Assembly (NCBI RefSeq): GCF_029227915.1 | Contig: NC_079886.1 | Location: 22,048,501-22,112,500 of the forward strand | Reading direction: 5' to 3' | DNA: 64,000 nt | DNA from: Hydractinia symbiolongicarpus | Lineage: Eukaryota > Cnidaria > Hydrozoa > Anthoathecata > Hydractiniidae | Notes under the pieces: generated by a model | Database searches by the model: none | Seen by the model: only the letters and a program-made list of their open reading frames with translations | Told to the model about the DNA's origin: nothing | Shown here: piece after piece, positions 38,396 through 51,508 of the stretch | Numbering within the stretch: the stretch's first letter is position 1 | Layout: every line of letters begins with the position of its first letter | Position numbers and translations under genes: made by a program

Positions 38396-38600
38396 TGTCA
38401 CCATAGCCTAGTTGGTTAGCGCGTTGCACTTAGATGCAAGCTATGCTGCACATGAAAGCTCGTTGATGACGTTGCAATTGTCCATTTGGGACATAGTTAG
38501 TTAGTTAGTTAGTTACGAGGTGGGAACCAATACTATCCTCGCAGGCGAGACAGTAATAACGACTCAGGGCCACAAGACCCTGGGAAGAGGTTTAGCAAAT
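38396..38600 (+). mobile_element. Second tRNA-derived SINE-like element
   Basis: The head reads CACCATAGCCTAGTTGGTTA with a box A-like TAGCCTAGTTGGTTAGCGC; the box B region is degenerate. It is followed by a TTAG microsatellite (four copies near 38,495) and a GC-richer body containing CCTCGCAGGCGAGAC. Unlike the other SINE family here. Confidence 0.55.
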
Positions 38601-39888
38601 AAATCCTAAGATTCCTAGATAGTTCAAGGGAACTTCTAAGATTCACAAACAGGTAACCAAAAAAAATGAGCGGGTAGATAGAATCATGAGTCTTATTTTA
38701 TCAAACTTTATAAAGTTGAGATCAAATTTGTGAATAAATTAATACTTAGCCCTTATTACATAACAAAAAACCTGAGTAAATTATCAACTTTGATCAACAG
38801 AAGAAAGGAATGGATTAAAAAGAACCGGCGACAAAACAAACATAAATATTTAGGAAAGTATATCTTTCAAACAGAATATAAACAATTTAAATTTGCAAAT
38901 GATATATACAATAACATTTATGATTTACATTCCTACATGGGAAATCGAAATTTCTTGTGAATGTTGACTCTTATACTCCTTACACAAACGAAGTAAATGC
39001 AAGCTTTTGAGACTTTTTACATGAGATTCGAAGTGAATTTTTTGAAGATTAAGTTTCACGTTGCGTTAGACTGTTTATGGGTTTTTATAATTTGGGCGAA
39101 GTAAAGTTCGCTTCGGGTGGTTCTTTTACTTTGGTCAACTTGATCAAATTCGGTCAAATTTTAAATTCGTGCAAGATTTCCGTATATACAATTCTCCCTG
39201 GAGTGTTTTTGGATCAGTGTGCATGCTTGAAAGTCAAAGCATAAAAATACGAAAACATGTAAACAATAACAAATTTCACTACAGTTTGGAATTTCACTTC
39301 GCCTTTATCTTACTTCAGTTTCATGTCAACGGTCTCTTGTTTATATCAAAGTAGAAGCTATGTCGCGTGAATGGATAAAAGTTTTCGTCAATATTTATAT
39401 ATAAAATAAACGTAGGTCTCTATCTACATTGGTTGTATACATTATGCTGATTTTGGCGAGTGAAGAAAAGAAATATTCAAACTACAATTAGTTAATGAAT
39501 AAATACTCATAAATAATTCATTTGAACATCATTAGTATACTTGCCAAATTAATGTTTTCAAACGATATAGAACAAAACAAAACCACACAAGGTCATTTTA
39601 TAATATTAACATCTTATCGGAAATATTACGCTGTATAAAATTTCTTCACTTCGGGAAAACGTTTGTCAGATAAGATATCTCATCGCTAATTCTCAGTAGA
39701 CTTTACTACATAGGAGACACCAATATCACAAGTTCTAGCGAAATCTTGACTAAAGGTTCTCCCATACCAGTGTCAATTTATTTTAAAAATTTATCCAACC
39801 GGCCAAACAGTTATATAAACCGAGATAAACTTTAAAAAATCTATATATTACTGTTGTCTACCTAGTAACTCTAATGGTATTTAGTTAT
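38600..39888. other. Intergenic stretch, SMARCC promoter side to CATIP 3' end
   Basis: AT-rich. Short open frames at 38,730-38,960 and 39,169-39,354 have no recognisable domain or splice context. Nothing else identifiable. Confidence 0.4.
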
Positions 39889-42800
39889 TTAATCTCTAAT
39901 TTCAGCTTCTACAGGGAGACCTGGTGGATTCGTCTTTGTTGAAAACGAACGAAAGTAGTCAGAAGCGAATGTACACACATCATCTGGTTTTCGCAGGAGC
40001 ACAAACTGACAGAAATCTTCTAGTAAGGCTCGCAATTCAGGCTTGTGACGAAAGTATGTCTTATGGTCGTCAATAAGCTCCTCCTAAATTAAATAAACGT
40101 CTATAAAAAATACTACGTTTTATGATACAACACAAACAATCATGCACGTATGTAACTGAGAAAAAAAACTCCACCTTTCTCTCCAAAAAATGCGAATGCA
40201 TTTGCATATCTTCTTTCCAATGAAGGTCCTTCTTTACTTCACCAATTTTTTTCTCTAATATAAATAGTCCAACAACTTTACAAAAAGTCAAAGCTTACAC
40301 AAAATCATATTGGGGCCACTATTTTTTAATACCGGAGAAAGAGGAAATACTTTAAAGCGTTGTAAACATTTGAAAAAGTAACAATGCTGGATTGTCCTTT
40401 ACCTTGGACCTCGTCTTCTATTTTAGGTAATTCTAAAAGTTGCATACGTACAGATGAACCTAGCGTGACACGACTCGCTACGTTGCTAAAAAAAAACAAA
40501 AAACAAGAAAATACATTTTATCAATCGCGTTCTTTAGGCACTGTAACCTATCTCTGTGAATAAAATTATTATCAACAGCTCTTGCAAGCTTAAAAATTTC
40601 GGATTCTGAGATATACGTAATAATATAGCATATGGAAATTTTGAGTTCTTCGAACAGATGTAGATTGAATGTCATAATCGTTCAGGGTAAGTGTTTTTAT
40701 TCTTCGCGACGATTTTTATTTTAGGGATCTTTGAGGGATTAATTTAGATTACGAATGATATTATTTTCCAAATTATGATGTTTATAATTTTTGTTTTCGT
40801 CAAGCCTTTCGGGGAAATACTTTTTGTTTATTTATTTATTTTTTGACGAATATTTATGTACAAGATAGACATTTTAGAAAATAAACAACTGTTATCATTA
40901 TGTTTCCTGTAAGCCAGTATAACGTTGAAAACAACTATAATATAAAAAAGTAGTAAAGCAGGACGTTTTCCTTGATGTATGAACGTTTATTTTAATAGGT
41001 TTCTTTTCTATATTTAGCAAAGTTTAATTTCAAATTACGTACTTACCCGTTGGGCAAAAAATGAGTATGCCAAGTTGTCACTGGTTCATGATTAGAAATC
41101 TGTTGTCTCTGTAGTCCCAGTACTTGTAAAGTTTTACCTCCCACTGACAGAACAGTATCAGGAAGTTTTTCCTAAAAAAAATAAACGATTATATAGATAT
41201 TTTTAAAATCATTCTTGGAAACGCTTATTCTCACAACCTTTTAAGTAGTTTATAAGTAGTTCAGTCTTTAGAGTTTAGGGCTTCAGGGACATTTGTAAAA
41301 AGCGAATTTGAAGACGAATGCCACATGCAAAAGCAAGCGCAATCATTATACTTGTAACCTAAACTTTGTGGATTGAATTAGAGGAAAAAAGATCTAAAAT
41401 AATTTTTAAAAATGTGACAAATTCGAAATATTAAAAAACCTTTAATTTAGTCTTTGCAAAATCGAAAACCTGCGAAATTTTTAACTTTTTAGGTAAACAA
41501 AGATATTAAAAAAAATCACTAAAGCATAAAACTTACATAGGTTTGATGGGTTAAATTGACTGTCGAATCAATGGCGATAAACTCTGCTTGCTCAGGAACT
41601 TCTTGTCGTAAGCACAAAATCCTTTGAAGAATTATATTTGCACCTAAAAAGCAATTAGAGGAGTAAAATTACGAATAAATGCTTAGAAAATAATTCAACT
41701 TAATTAATCCAACTTAAGTGACAAAGTTTTTAGGCCCTAAAGCCTGATTTGCATCTGCAAAAAACAGATGCGTGAGATGAACTGCTGGTTAGTGAGTAAG
41801 CGAGTTAATTAGTTAAAGTCTTCGTCTTTTTTCTGCCTTGATACAATTACAAATATAACTCTCCTAGACTTTATTAGTAAAATTATGTTTATTTAAAGTT
41901 TCCTGTAAAACAGGACATGGCACATTGCTACCTTTGCATTACAAAACTGAAACAGATCAACTCAAAAGCTGATGCTACAAAACGTCTCATAAAGGTAATG
42001 CTTTGAATTAGAGTTATTTACCTTCAGAAATAAACCCTTTCATTGCAGCTAATGGATAAGTCCTTTCTATTTCACTAACAAACTAAAAAAAAAGACAAAC
42101 TAAAGTAAATACATTAGTTGGGCGCAGATAAAGTACATTAAAACGCTATGTTAAGTTTGCATTTTGCTTTCGTTAAACACAGGCTACAAAATAATTCTTA
42201 AAAACAAAACACTAGGAGATGAAGTAAATACATATTTTCAAAGCATTATTTTTAAAAATACATTCCCACTTTAGATGCCACACACTGCAAACACTAAAGT
42301 CACAACCAATAATTTTACAATCGTTGAAATTTATTAGTCAATTTCATAACATCTGAGCCTTACCATTCCTTCGGTTGTAGTTCTTTTGATGACGTATTTG
42401 TTACCTTCTTTTATTAAGACAGTCTTTTTGTCCAATGGTTTATTTGGAATCTAAGAAAAAATTAAATGGATTTAATAATAAATTTGAGAAGATCAAGAGA
42501 AATAGGAGAACTGTTGAAGGTCTTGGCAGGTGCTGATACAGGCTCTGTTCATTTGCATGTATGAAAACATACATACTGGAACAACATTAGTTGTAAAGCA
42601 CAATTAAAAGGTGTATTAGAGGAGTGGCTATGGAAATCCAGAAACGCTTGGTGACTATAAAAAATAGTGAACAAACCTTGATATATTCATGCTGTGTTTG
42701 TTCCAGTGTTACTACACCTCTTGATATGTAAGCTAAAATAGACAATTATTGTTAAAGAATTCACCATGGCAGTAAACATTTCAATACTGCAGTAAAAGTA

Positions 42801-45800
42801 AAAAGTAAGTAAAATTCAAATTAAAACTTACCTGTAACTGAAGTTCCCATTGGAACTTCGTCAAGCACACCATGGCTTTGTGCATGTACATAATAGCATA
42901 CTTCTCCACCTCTAATTGTCTCCTCCACAGAAATTGTTAATTCACCAATACTCTATAACCAATAACTATAGGTATAAAAAATCACCAAAAAGCAAAAGTG
43001 CAAAAAATAAAAAACAATATAATCAATACTAGTATATGGTGATAAATTATCTTTTTATAACCAGTAACGTATCTAGAATTTTTTTGGAAGATACCGGACT
43101 GCCGGAACAACAGGGTGCAGGGGTCAAAACCCCCGGAAGCTGTGTGATTTTAGCAATTTTCAGTGCCTTAAACAGCTAAAAATAGTGCAAAAAAGCTGCA
43201 TTATGCTCAAAAAGAGCGAAACTCGATTTATCTAATGAAATAAACATAGCGGCAGCACTGCTAAGAATTCGTTTTGTTTTTCTTGCTCTTTGAATTTATT
43301 TTAAGGACAGCGTTAAGTAGAAAATTAAGACTTGTATACTATTTACCTATAAAATAATACATCATCACAGGAGCAATAAAACATCATTTTGAGAGAAATT
43401 ATATGTTGAAAATTCAAGTGAAATTCATTTTTGGGCGTCTGAGTTTGGGCGCACCTACCAGTCTGCCGGTATCGAATTCCCACTGGATAGGTCGCTATAA
43501 CTATAGCAAAACCTTCACAAACACAATCAATCAAAAATAATAAGAAGCGTCATGCAGGTAACAATTTCTGGAAAGAGCAAATGTTTGCAAACGAGTGACT
43601 ATTACACAATACAAAACCAATGGAAAAGAAAACTATAACTTGAATAATGATGACGTCTGCAAGGACACAGCAATACACAATTTTTTTCAGTATATAATTT
43701 GTTTACATGTTGCCTGTAATGTGTAGAGGTTCTGATGTCAGCAAAGACCAGCAAAAACAAAAAAAATATTTTTTTTAGAATATTGTATATCTGTTGTCTT
43801 CATCGAATAGATCTTGAAAGGCTGACCAAGAAAATGTATAGGATCATGTATCTTTGACAAACAGTTACGCAGTGAAAAATCATTGACTCCTCGTCTATAA
43901 GTTATTTGGCCTCAAAGTTTTAAGTGTACTGCAATTGCTTCGTTAATTTAAAGTAAGATATTGACTTCAGAAAATTTAACATTTGAGACTTTTTCGGCAA
44001 CATCAAAGGAAAATAAACACATCCACTTTGCCTGCTACAGACAGGCAGACGGACACACTTAGCGTATTATTATATAGATTATAAATGAACCTGATTTTAT
44101 ATTTGCACAGTCATTTCTGGCAAAGAAACTCTTTAAACATCTTTTCTGTCATGAATCAAATCTTAGAAAGACTTGGCAGGATGTTATAAGGACAGACTTG
44201 ATACAGAGGAAGTTGAGTTTAGCTCTAACAGTCTAGATCGGATTGGATGAGGGTGAATAATATACTCCGTCCAACCCATGCTAGCATGGAAAACAGACGT
44301 TAAGCTGAGAATGATGATGATGATATAATAGGCAAGCTGGTAAGAGTGTTCATAACAAAACAACTTATATTTACATATATTTAAAATTTATTTAGTTTAA
44401 ACACTACATCAATAGAATCATTTTTATGTTGTTCCAAACGCAGCCTTGCAATGCACACTGCAATTAATGTATCTTGTCACTTTATTTTAAAATTGTTTAC
44501 TCAACACAGAGCTTGATTTTTGTCCTATTTACATTACCCCCATAAAGGTAGTAATAGGAAAAACAAACATATACATATTTTTGTAACCACAAGTTTTTTT
44601 CAAATGGTGTTGATAAAATATAATATAGAAGTTAAAACTTGTCTCTATTCATAAGTTTTTTTAAATTAATCTAAAGTGTTTCTTTGCGCTATGTTGATTC
44701 ATTTAAATTATATTTTTCACCATGGCAATAAAAATATTAAAAATTAGTAATAAAGCACTCGTCATTATTAAAAATAAAACAACGGAAAAAAAGCCATATT
44801 TTACTTGTTAACACAAACTTAAATTTCACAAAATCAACTCATAGACAATGCAGAAACAATGCAAAATTAAGGAATAGGATAAACAAGCAAAGTAAAAAAT
44901 TTGAAGGAGAATTAAACTTAACTTAATTAATTTTAGAAATAACAACATAAAATGATAAATTTTAAAAAAAATCTAAAAACTGGGGGAAAATAAGAAACTT
45001 AGACAGAAGGCTGGATGAGATCATGTGCAAAAAAGCAAAATTATGATACCTTGCTACAATGTTGTTAGTTACATTTAAATGTGCTCAATTACAATTAATT
45101 AGCAATAAGATATATAGCACAACATTTACAACAAATTATGTTAAACCACATCAATAAAGGAGAGCTAAAAATCTAATAAAAAAACCTATAATTAGCCATA
45201 ATAACATGGGGAACCTTCTTTAAGGTTTCATCAATAGCTTCCGATGTCTGCAATAACCATCACATGAAATAATAAGCACATCTCTAAATTTGCATCACAC
45301 GATATGACATGCAAAATGTGTAACATAAAGTGATGTGTATAAATAAAGTAATCAAACTCCTTATTTTAGTAGAGTGTATAAATGATGCAATGAAATGATA
45401 AATTACTTTTCCTGTTTCTGAAACTGTCGCCAGGTGGTCTTTAAACACAGTTCTTCCCAAAGCCTTAAAGTCTAAGGAAAAACAAAAACAAAAGGAAATA
45501 AATATGTTATACAAAAGTACATTGGAAAATACCCTGAAAATTAACCAACTGATAGTAGGAGACACATTTAATAAACAATAACATTGTTCATACCTACAGT
45601 TTGTAAAAATTCAATTGCTTGCTGATTGGCTGTAACACCGTCATTATTCCTACAAGAAAAATTATAAAATGCCTAAACACATAACAGTCTGTGGCAATGT
45701 TTATATGATACACATATACAACATAGAAGATTTATGGTCAGACTATATATTTCTTGGCAAAGACAACATTTTTTCTCCATCAAAGGATTGTTTCAAGATT

Positions 45801-46895
45801 TTTATCATTATGAACATGTCTACTCTGCTAACTCCCTAATGCTGTCACAATTGACTCCACAATGCATTTTGTAGTACAAATACTACTGTACAAGGTGCCA
45901 TCTCAACCAACAAGAAGCTATTTTTTTTTAAAAAAAAGATAGCTACGTGTTTAATGCAAATGTTTGGCATTAAACATCACGTTTAATTTTGAACAAAAAA
46001 TTCTTGTAGTCCTATTAAAGTTTATTCCAATGTTTACACTTATCATGTGTAAATCATTTGATTTACTGTCCGCTTGCATTCAGTTACTGTGCAAGAAATT
46101 TTGATGTATAGTGGAATGGAAATACACTACAGGCCTATCAATAAGGGGAGAGCAATTGCTCTTGCAAAGGCTTGCCCAATTCTAAGAAATAAGAAACTAG
46201 CTGAGCCATTAATTGCTCCCCCAATTCCAAAAAAAGTGTTTCTGGCTGAACAACGCCAATTCATCTCACATGGAAATCAATGTTCTTTTTCTTATTGTTT
46301 ACAGTAAATAAGAACCAAAATATAAAAGATAAAATAAAATAAAAAGACTTTGGGATAAATATGCTTTTATAATCTTATTCTCTTTATTTAGATTGCTCAC
46401 CCAGTTTAAATTGTTGTAACCTCGGGGGAGCGATTTATTGCTCTGGTGTTATTTTCTTATTGATAGGCCTGCACTATAGAGACAAATGTACTACACAGAG
46501 TGTAACAAAAATAAACAAATTAAAACAAAGCCAGCCTTTCTAATTAACCTTTCTTTGACAAAATGAACTTTGTTTCGCTCAGTCTGACAGCTTCAATAAA
46601 ACTGATTCAAGGTTGATTTATTTTAGTTAAACTGAAACGTGAGTGAAACGAAAATATATTTAGCTCTTATATTGACCATGCAAACAGGATTTACCAAAAA
46701 TGAAAATTTACCTTTAGTGTGTCTTTTAGGCCTTTTCTTTCTCAAAATTTTATTAAGTAGGCCCTTGAAGATGCACATACATATATAGAGAGAGGGAAAG
46801 AATTTTTTAAACCTTCGTAACAATCGGATTTTATTAAATTTTGTCTTGTATCCCCTAAACACTTTATAAACTTACCAAAATTCTGACTCAGTCAT
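39889..46895 (-). CDS. CATIP: Ciliogenesis-associated TTC17-interacting protein (CATIP) ortholog
   Basis: In vertebrates CATIP acts with TTC17 in actin polymerisation and cilium formation. Twelve coding exons with consistent phases give 351 aa (human about 387). Exons, 5' to 3': 46895-46876 (coding part), 45649-45594, 45471-45407, 42952-42832, 42732-42677, 42450-42364, 42082-42022, 41643-41537, 41171-41047, 40485-40403, 40254-40175, 40083-39889. Family-like blocks: ELTISVEE with CYYVHAQSHGVLDEVPMGTS, MKGFISEGANIILQRILCLR, DLHWKEDMQMHSHFLERK and the C-terminal HKPELRALLEDFCQFVLLRK followed by PDDV. Start chosen at MTESEFW because the upstream exon is out of frame with it. The protein ends EAEIRD. 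Confidence 0.9.
43830..44078 (-). mobile_element. Helitron-like 5' end, truncated
   Basis: On the minus strand it starts TCTATATAATAATACGCTAA and matches the element at 52,039 through GGCAAAGTGGATG, TTTGATGTTGCC and AATGATTTTTCAC. Its 3' end with CTAG is missing. Confidence 0.65.
44160..44325 (+). mobile_element. RTE-type LINE 3' tail
   Basis: Matches the 3' UTR of the fragment at 49.9-50.4 kb (GACTTGGCAGGATGTTATAA, then CCATGCTAGCATGGAAAAC, GACGTTAAGC and GATGATGATGAT). The GAT-repeat ending is the usual microsatellite-like end of these elements. No coding part. Confidence 0.8.
46125..46476. mobile_element. MITE in CATIP intron
   Basis: Perfect 16-bp inverted repeats CAGGCCTATCAATAAG at 46,130-46,145 and, in complement, 46,456-46,471. 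Further inward both ends carry AGAGCAAT-like words. About 350 bp, no transposase. The frame at 46,074-46,307 crosses the element end and is not a gene. Confidence 0.75.
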
Positions 46896-47412
46896 CTTCA
46901 AATTGGGTAATGCTGTGTGCAAGAACAAGAAATTTAGTCATGCTTAGTTAAGCATGGTGTAGAATATATACCAATTTTGATTTAACCATTACCACCTTTT
47001 AATCACTTCTGGCAGATGGAGGTAATTTTACACTCATAAAATATATTGCCATGAAATAATTAAAGCAAACAATAACAATTTATCGGTACATATTCCTTTG
47101 CACTAACCTGCACATAATTATTTAATTAACAAAAAAATCAATGATGCTAATTATCCATTTCGTTTTTGAGGTAAGCTAAACCGACAAACATTATTGTAAA
47201 AAAGATAAAAACATTACTCTTAGGTACTCCTTTCAGAAAAAAAATATAATTAAGCTAATTTCTCCATCACACAACATTATACAGTAAATAGTCGAATACT
47301 GTGCTATCAGCTAGATAGCTAGCTACTTAGCTAGGTTGTGTTGTACACTTTCACATATTTTAGTTAACTTGGTTTTGGTTTCAAATATTCTGCCGTATAC
47401 AGTAAATATATA

Positions 47413-47417
<5 letters not shown>

Positions 47418-47491
<74 letters not shown>
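47418..47491. repeat. (TA)n microsatellite
   Basis: About 37 nearly uninterrupted TA dinucleotides in the intron between the putative CATIP 5' exon and its first coding exon. Confidence 0.95.
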
Positions 47492-47496
<5 letters not shown>

Positions 47497-47548
47497 TACG
47501 GGATTTGCCCTCTCTTTATATATATAGCTGTATCCAACAAAAATACCT

Positions 47549-47643
47549 TTTCACATCTCTGTTTTCCATCTTCTCTGCAACTTGATTTTGTTTCTCACCA
47601 CTGCGCTGCTCATGTGTTTTTGTTTTCCGTCTGTCACTCATTA
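47549..47643 (-). other. Probable CATIP 5' exon carrying a uORF
   Basis: On the minus strand an ATG at 47,643 opens 31 codons (MSDRRKTKTHEQ...) to a donor AAAAG|GTATTT. Spliced to the exon at 46,912-46,876, the frame continues 7-8 codons and stops at TGA within the bases ATGACTGA. That TGA overlaps the CATIP start codon context. So this exon is either 5' leader with a uORF or the start of a different transcript. Confidence 0.5.
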
Positions 47644-47785
47644 AACTTAGCATACCGAATAAAAGGCCGCGAAATATTTAAATTAAGTACAGTACCAAAC
47701 TACCAAAAGAAAGCAATAGAACATTTCTATTGACATAAAGTAGCTACCTTAAAACTGCATTTAAAATATATTTATTATTTATAAT

Positions 47786-47812
47786 TCATTGACGTCATAA
47801 TGACGTCAATGA
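47786..47812. promoter_or_regulatory. Paired CRE palindrome upstream of CATIP
   Basis: Two perfect CREB/ATF sites TGACGTCA at 47,790-47,797 and 47,801-47,808 are embedded in a larger palindrome with 12-base arms around TAA. It lies about 145 bases upstream of the ATG in the putative first exon, the position expected for a promoter element. Confidence 0.65.
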
Positions 47813-47829
47813 TTAGTAATTCAGCCAGG

Positions 47830-49129
47830 GGGTAATATATGCTTATGAAAAGAAACTATTATTTGTAAAATATATGGCGAGAACTGATTAATTTGATTGA
47901 ATCTGTGCTACGCCAGTTTAGATGAATTTGCGTCGAAAATATTAATTGATGCTTAATTTACACGATCAGTTTATATGTTAAAAAATTATCAGTTTTTATG
48001 ACGGTTGATTTTTGTTTTACGCATTTTGTGTATCCATAGCCACAGGAAATGTTGTTTTCATATTTTAATGTTCATTGTCATAACACTACTGAAGCTCAGA
48101 AAAGGCCCTGGGAAAGAAGTTAATTCAACGCAAGTGTAGATTACGTTGGCAATCCCAAGGTCGACAACCTGTTTCCCAAGGCTTTTCTTACCCGCTTTCG
48201 CGACGCCCCAGTGTCGGAAAACTTTCCGAAAATTCAGTAACGGCTAACCTCGTTTCCTAGGATAGTGCCCGTTGATTGCAACGTTCAGTAAATAGCACAA
48301 GAGTTGCATAAATTTCCCAATTCTATTTTGATCTTTTTATACATGCCATGTATGGGAGCAAAATAATTTTATTTATTTCACATCCAAAAATCATTTTTGC
48401 ATATCGGATAAGCTCATCTACATGTGTAAAGACAGCCTATCCACTGCGAAACTCGACCTCTATCCGCAATGTATGAACATGTTAAAGCAAGTTTTTAAAT
48501 CAAATTGTTTTAACGCAGATGAAATTTTGTCCAACAGGTGTTCGCTTTAGGCGGTCTCAAGTCACTTATTTTGGGGGTGACTAAAGGTTGTCTCGTTAGA
48601 TAATCTTGAAACCCGTTTATTTCAATGATTTTTTATAAAAAGGTGTTTGTCATGTCCTCTTCCCGAGGGTCTGTTGCCTGACGTCGAAGCCGCTAGCGCT
48701 TTCTTGACTACTAACAAGCCTCTGGCCTTGATGTGAAAAAGGCAAAACGCTTTTGAACGTAATTGGTGTTTGTCCTAGTTTCCCTAACGATTTAGAATTG
48801 TAACCACAATACCCAGGGTGATATTTCGAACAAGAGATGGTCAACTGGACTACCAGAATCGTGTAACTCTGATGATACAATAATTTTAGCCCCTTTTTGG
48901 CGAAATTATTTTTTATGTTCGAAAACAAGGTAAGTACAATATTGGAAAAGGTTGAAAGGTTTCTCATTATTGGCAACATGCAGTTCTGGCGAAAATTTTT
49001 GTTTAATAATAATAATAATAATAAAACACAGGGACCAGTATGCATTATTTCACGTTAAACTCGCGTTTAAAAACATAAATTACGGTAAATTAACAACACG
49101 TTTCTTGGGAAATTATTTTTATTCTCAAA
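47830..49129. other. Intergenic stretch between CATIP and RPL27
   Basis: No domain, exon or repeat that I can name. The frames at 48,650-49,045 and 48,952-49,182 overlap the RPL27 3' end on one or the other strand and look spurious. A short ATT trinucleotide run lies near 49,010. Confidence 0.4.
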
Positions 49130-51097
49130 TTAGAACCGTAACTTCTGGAAAAACCATTTGTTTTTGCCGCTCTTGTACCTAAAAAACAAAAACAAAAAAG
49201 GATGTATATATATTATTATTAATCTATATTTTAATGCCCGTATACGTCTGTCCGTCCGTCCGTCCCTCTGTCTGTCACGCAAAATGGTAGCTTAGCTGCG
49301 CAATAGCGAGAAGCACGCAATGCGGTATAAAAAATAAGGGCGAACCCGTGGATTTCCACTAGTACTTAACGACTAGTACTTAAAAATACCAAAAAAAACT
49401 AATGCCTGACTTTATGATTTTAGCAAAATACTTTTTTACGATTTGTGACTACCTGCTTAACCATATCTCAAGCATGTACACCCAAAATCTTATATACTTG
49501 CCTACCAAGGTCGGAATAGGAATCCCATATCAATGCAATTAAATTTTTAAAGCAGTTTGTTAATCCAAGATCTCAACCTAAAATCATGGAGCATTTTCTT
49601 GCTCCAAAGGATATATTCCCCATATGAACACCCCATAAGGAAGATTTAAATACCTTTCTTCTAATTTTGCTTTTATTTCCGTCTTAGCACGACGTCTTTT
49701 GCTACCGTCTTTTAATATATCTTTATTCACATGAGATTTGTTCAATTGAACATCTACGGAGTATCTAAAACGAACAAAAACACAAAAGCATTCAAAGACA
49801 AAAGTTGAAATAACAAAGAATTATTTACAACATGTTTTATTATTTGCAAAAATTCCCACAGGGTTTTTGTCAGCATTGATCAAAACAACTGGTGTGCTAG
49901 TTTTGGAAGCGTATTGACTCTGTCTCTAATGAGTCATCGTTCTCGGCTAAACGTCCGTTTTCCATGCTAGCATGGGTTGGACGGGGTATATTAATGACCC
50001 TCTTTCAATCTGATCTAGACTGTGTTAGATCTAAATTCAACTTCCTCTGTGTCAAGTCTGTCCTTATAACCTCCTGCCAAGTCTTTCTCGCTCTGCCTCC
50101 TGGCTTTGCCCCAGGAACTATAAGTCTCTACACTTTCTTACCCAATTATCCTCCTCCATTCTTTCCAAGTGCCCCAGCCAGTTCAATCTTCTTATCTGGA
50201 TAACATCTTTAATTCTACGGAGACTTAGCCTGCTTCTTAGCTCATCTGAACTCTTTCTGTCTCTCAGACTGGCGTTACACATCCACCTAACCATTCTCAT
50301 ATCATTCCTTTCTAAACGGTCAAGATCTTCCTGCTTCACTGCCCCACTACCGTACAACATAACACTTCTAACACAGTCCATGCAGCTTGTTGTATCTTAG
50401 CTGGGCTGATAAAAGAATGCGTTCTAGGGCTACATTTATTATTCTTATTGCAAAAAGGTAAACACAAGAAGATATCTTAAATTATTCACAATGTTAAACT
50501 TAGTTGTAATAATTTACTTTTCTTCTGAGTTTTGTTTAATAAGTTTTATGGAAATAAATTACCACAAATAAACACAAGAAAATTTGGCTTTGAATATTAG
50601 AATTTTAATTACAAATCTAAACATAATTCTGGAATAGCTATAAGTCTAAATGTCTGCATTTTAAACAAACTCCTTTAAGCAAGGCAAAGTTTATGACCTA
50701 ACATTTTCACTAAATGTTCCTTTCGCTAAAATACTTTACTGTTGGTCAGACCGTTTTGACAGAAATCTTTTTGTGATTAAAGCAACAAAAAACTTGCTTT
50801 CTGAAGAAGCAACAACAATGCTTTGACAACATAAACTAAATATTACCTTGTAGGCATCAGGTGGTTATAATTGACTACTTTCACAAACGACTTAATTTTT
50901 GATCGTTTATTTGTACGCTTTTTACCCATAGGCTTAGTAACTTTCAATGGGTATTTGTCAATACCAGCTACCAAAGCATGACCATAGGGACGATCTTGTG
51001 TACCATCATCATAATTCTTTACAATGATGGCTTTTCTGCCAGCATACTTTCCACCCAGTACAAGCACGACTTTGCCTGACTTCATAAACTTGCCCAT
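49130..51097 (-). CDS. RPL27: 60S ribosomal protein L27 (eL27)
   Basis: Component of the large cytosolic ribosomal subunit. Three coding exons, 51097-50847, 49764-49654 and 49178-49130, give 136 aa, identical in length to human RPL27. Blocks: the start [20 protein letters not shown], the KOW-like region [11 protein letters not shown], the middle [19 protein letters not shown] and the end [12 protein letters not shown]. The ATG directly follows an acceptor (TTTATTATAG|ATG), so a non-coding first exon lies further upstream, as in many ribosomal protein genes. AATAAA follows the stop within about 10 bases. Intron 2-1 (49,765-50,846) contains an RTE fragment on the same strand. Confidence 0.97.
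49223..49376 (+). mobile_element. Helitron-like non-autonomous element, copy 1
   Basis: Starts TCTATATTTTAATGCCCGTA, contains CTGTCTGTCACGCAAAATGG and ends with CGAACCCGTGGATTTCCAC ... CGACTAG. A TC start, CTAG end and a hairpin just before the end are Helitron hallmarks. It sits in RPL27 intron 2. Confidence 0.7.
49935..50400 (-). mobile_element. 5'-truncated RTE-type LINE in an RPL27 intron
   Basis: The minus strand encodes the region after the RT domain ([20 protein letters not shown], then [16 protein letters not shown]), followed by a 3' UTR and the common tail with CCATGCTAGCATGGAAAAC. The frame is open for 87 codons, so the insertion may be fairly young. The 5' end is lost, as usual for LINE copies. 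Confidence 0.85.
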
Positions 51098-51508
51098 CTA
51101 TAATAAAGAATGAGAAATGTATATCACTTAATTGTACTAAACAAAATCTATGAAAAAATATGGTTACAAGTTTTAACTGTCTCAATATTCTGCACCAAAT
51201 TTTTAAGCTCAAAAAGTTCCAAGTATCTTTAACATTCACTACATTTTTACTATTTTAAACCCTAAGCATTTCTTAGTTTACCTTACTTGACTCTAAAAAT
51301 TTTGTCAAATAATCATTAACCACCTTAAGGCTTCTTGAGGTATTGGCTATGGTTTTAAAATAATTAAATTAGAAAGGCGTTCTTATGCTTATGATATCCC
51401 TCCTTTTATGCAACAACTATTAACAAACGGATATTTTTATTGTTAACCATTTCTAGAATCAAATACAATGTCATATTGATCACATGAACAACTCCTGTGA
51501 TGTTATAA

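Larger units (their letters stand above)
43040..44400 (-). other. CATIP intron 3 segment with mobile-element pieces
   Basis: Part of the 2.45 kb intron 42,953-45,406. It holds a minus-strand Helitron-like 5' end (about 43,830-44,078) and a plus-strand RTE tail (44,160-44,325). The rest of the intron to 45.4 kb is AT-rich with nothing recognisable. Confidence 0.6.
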
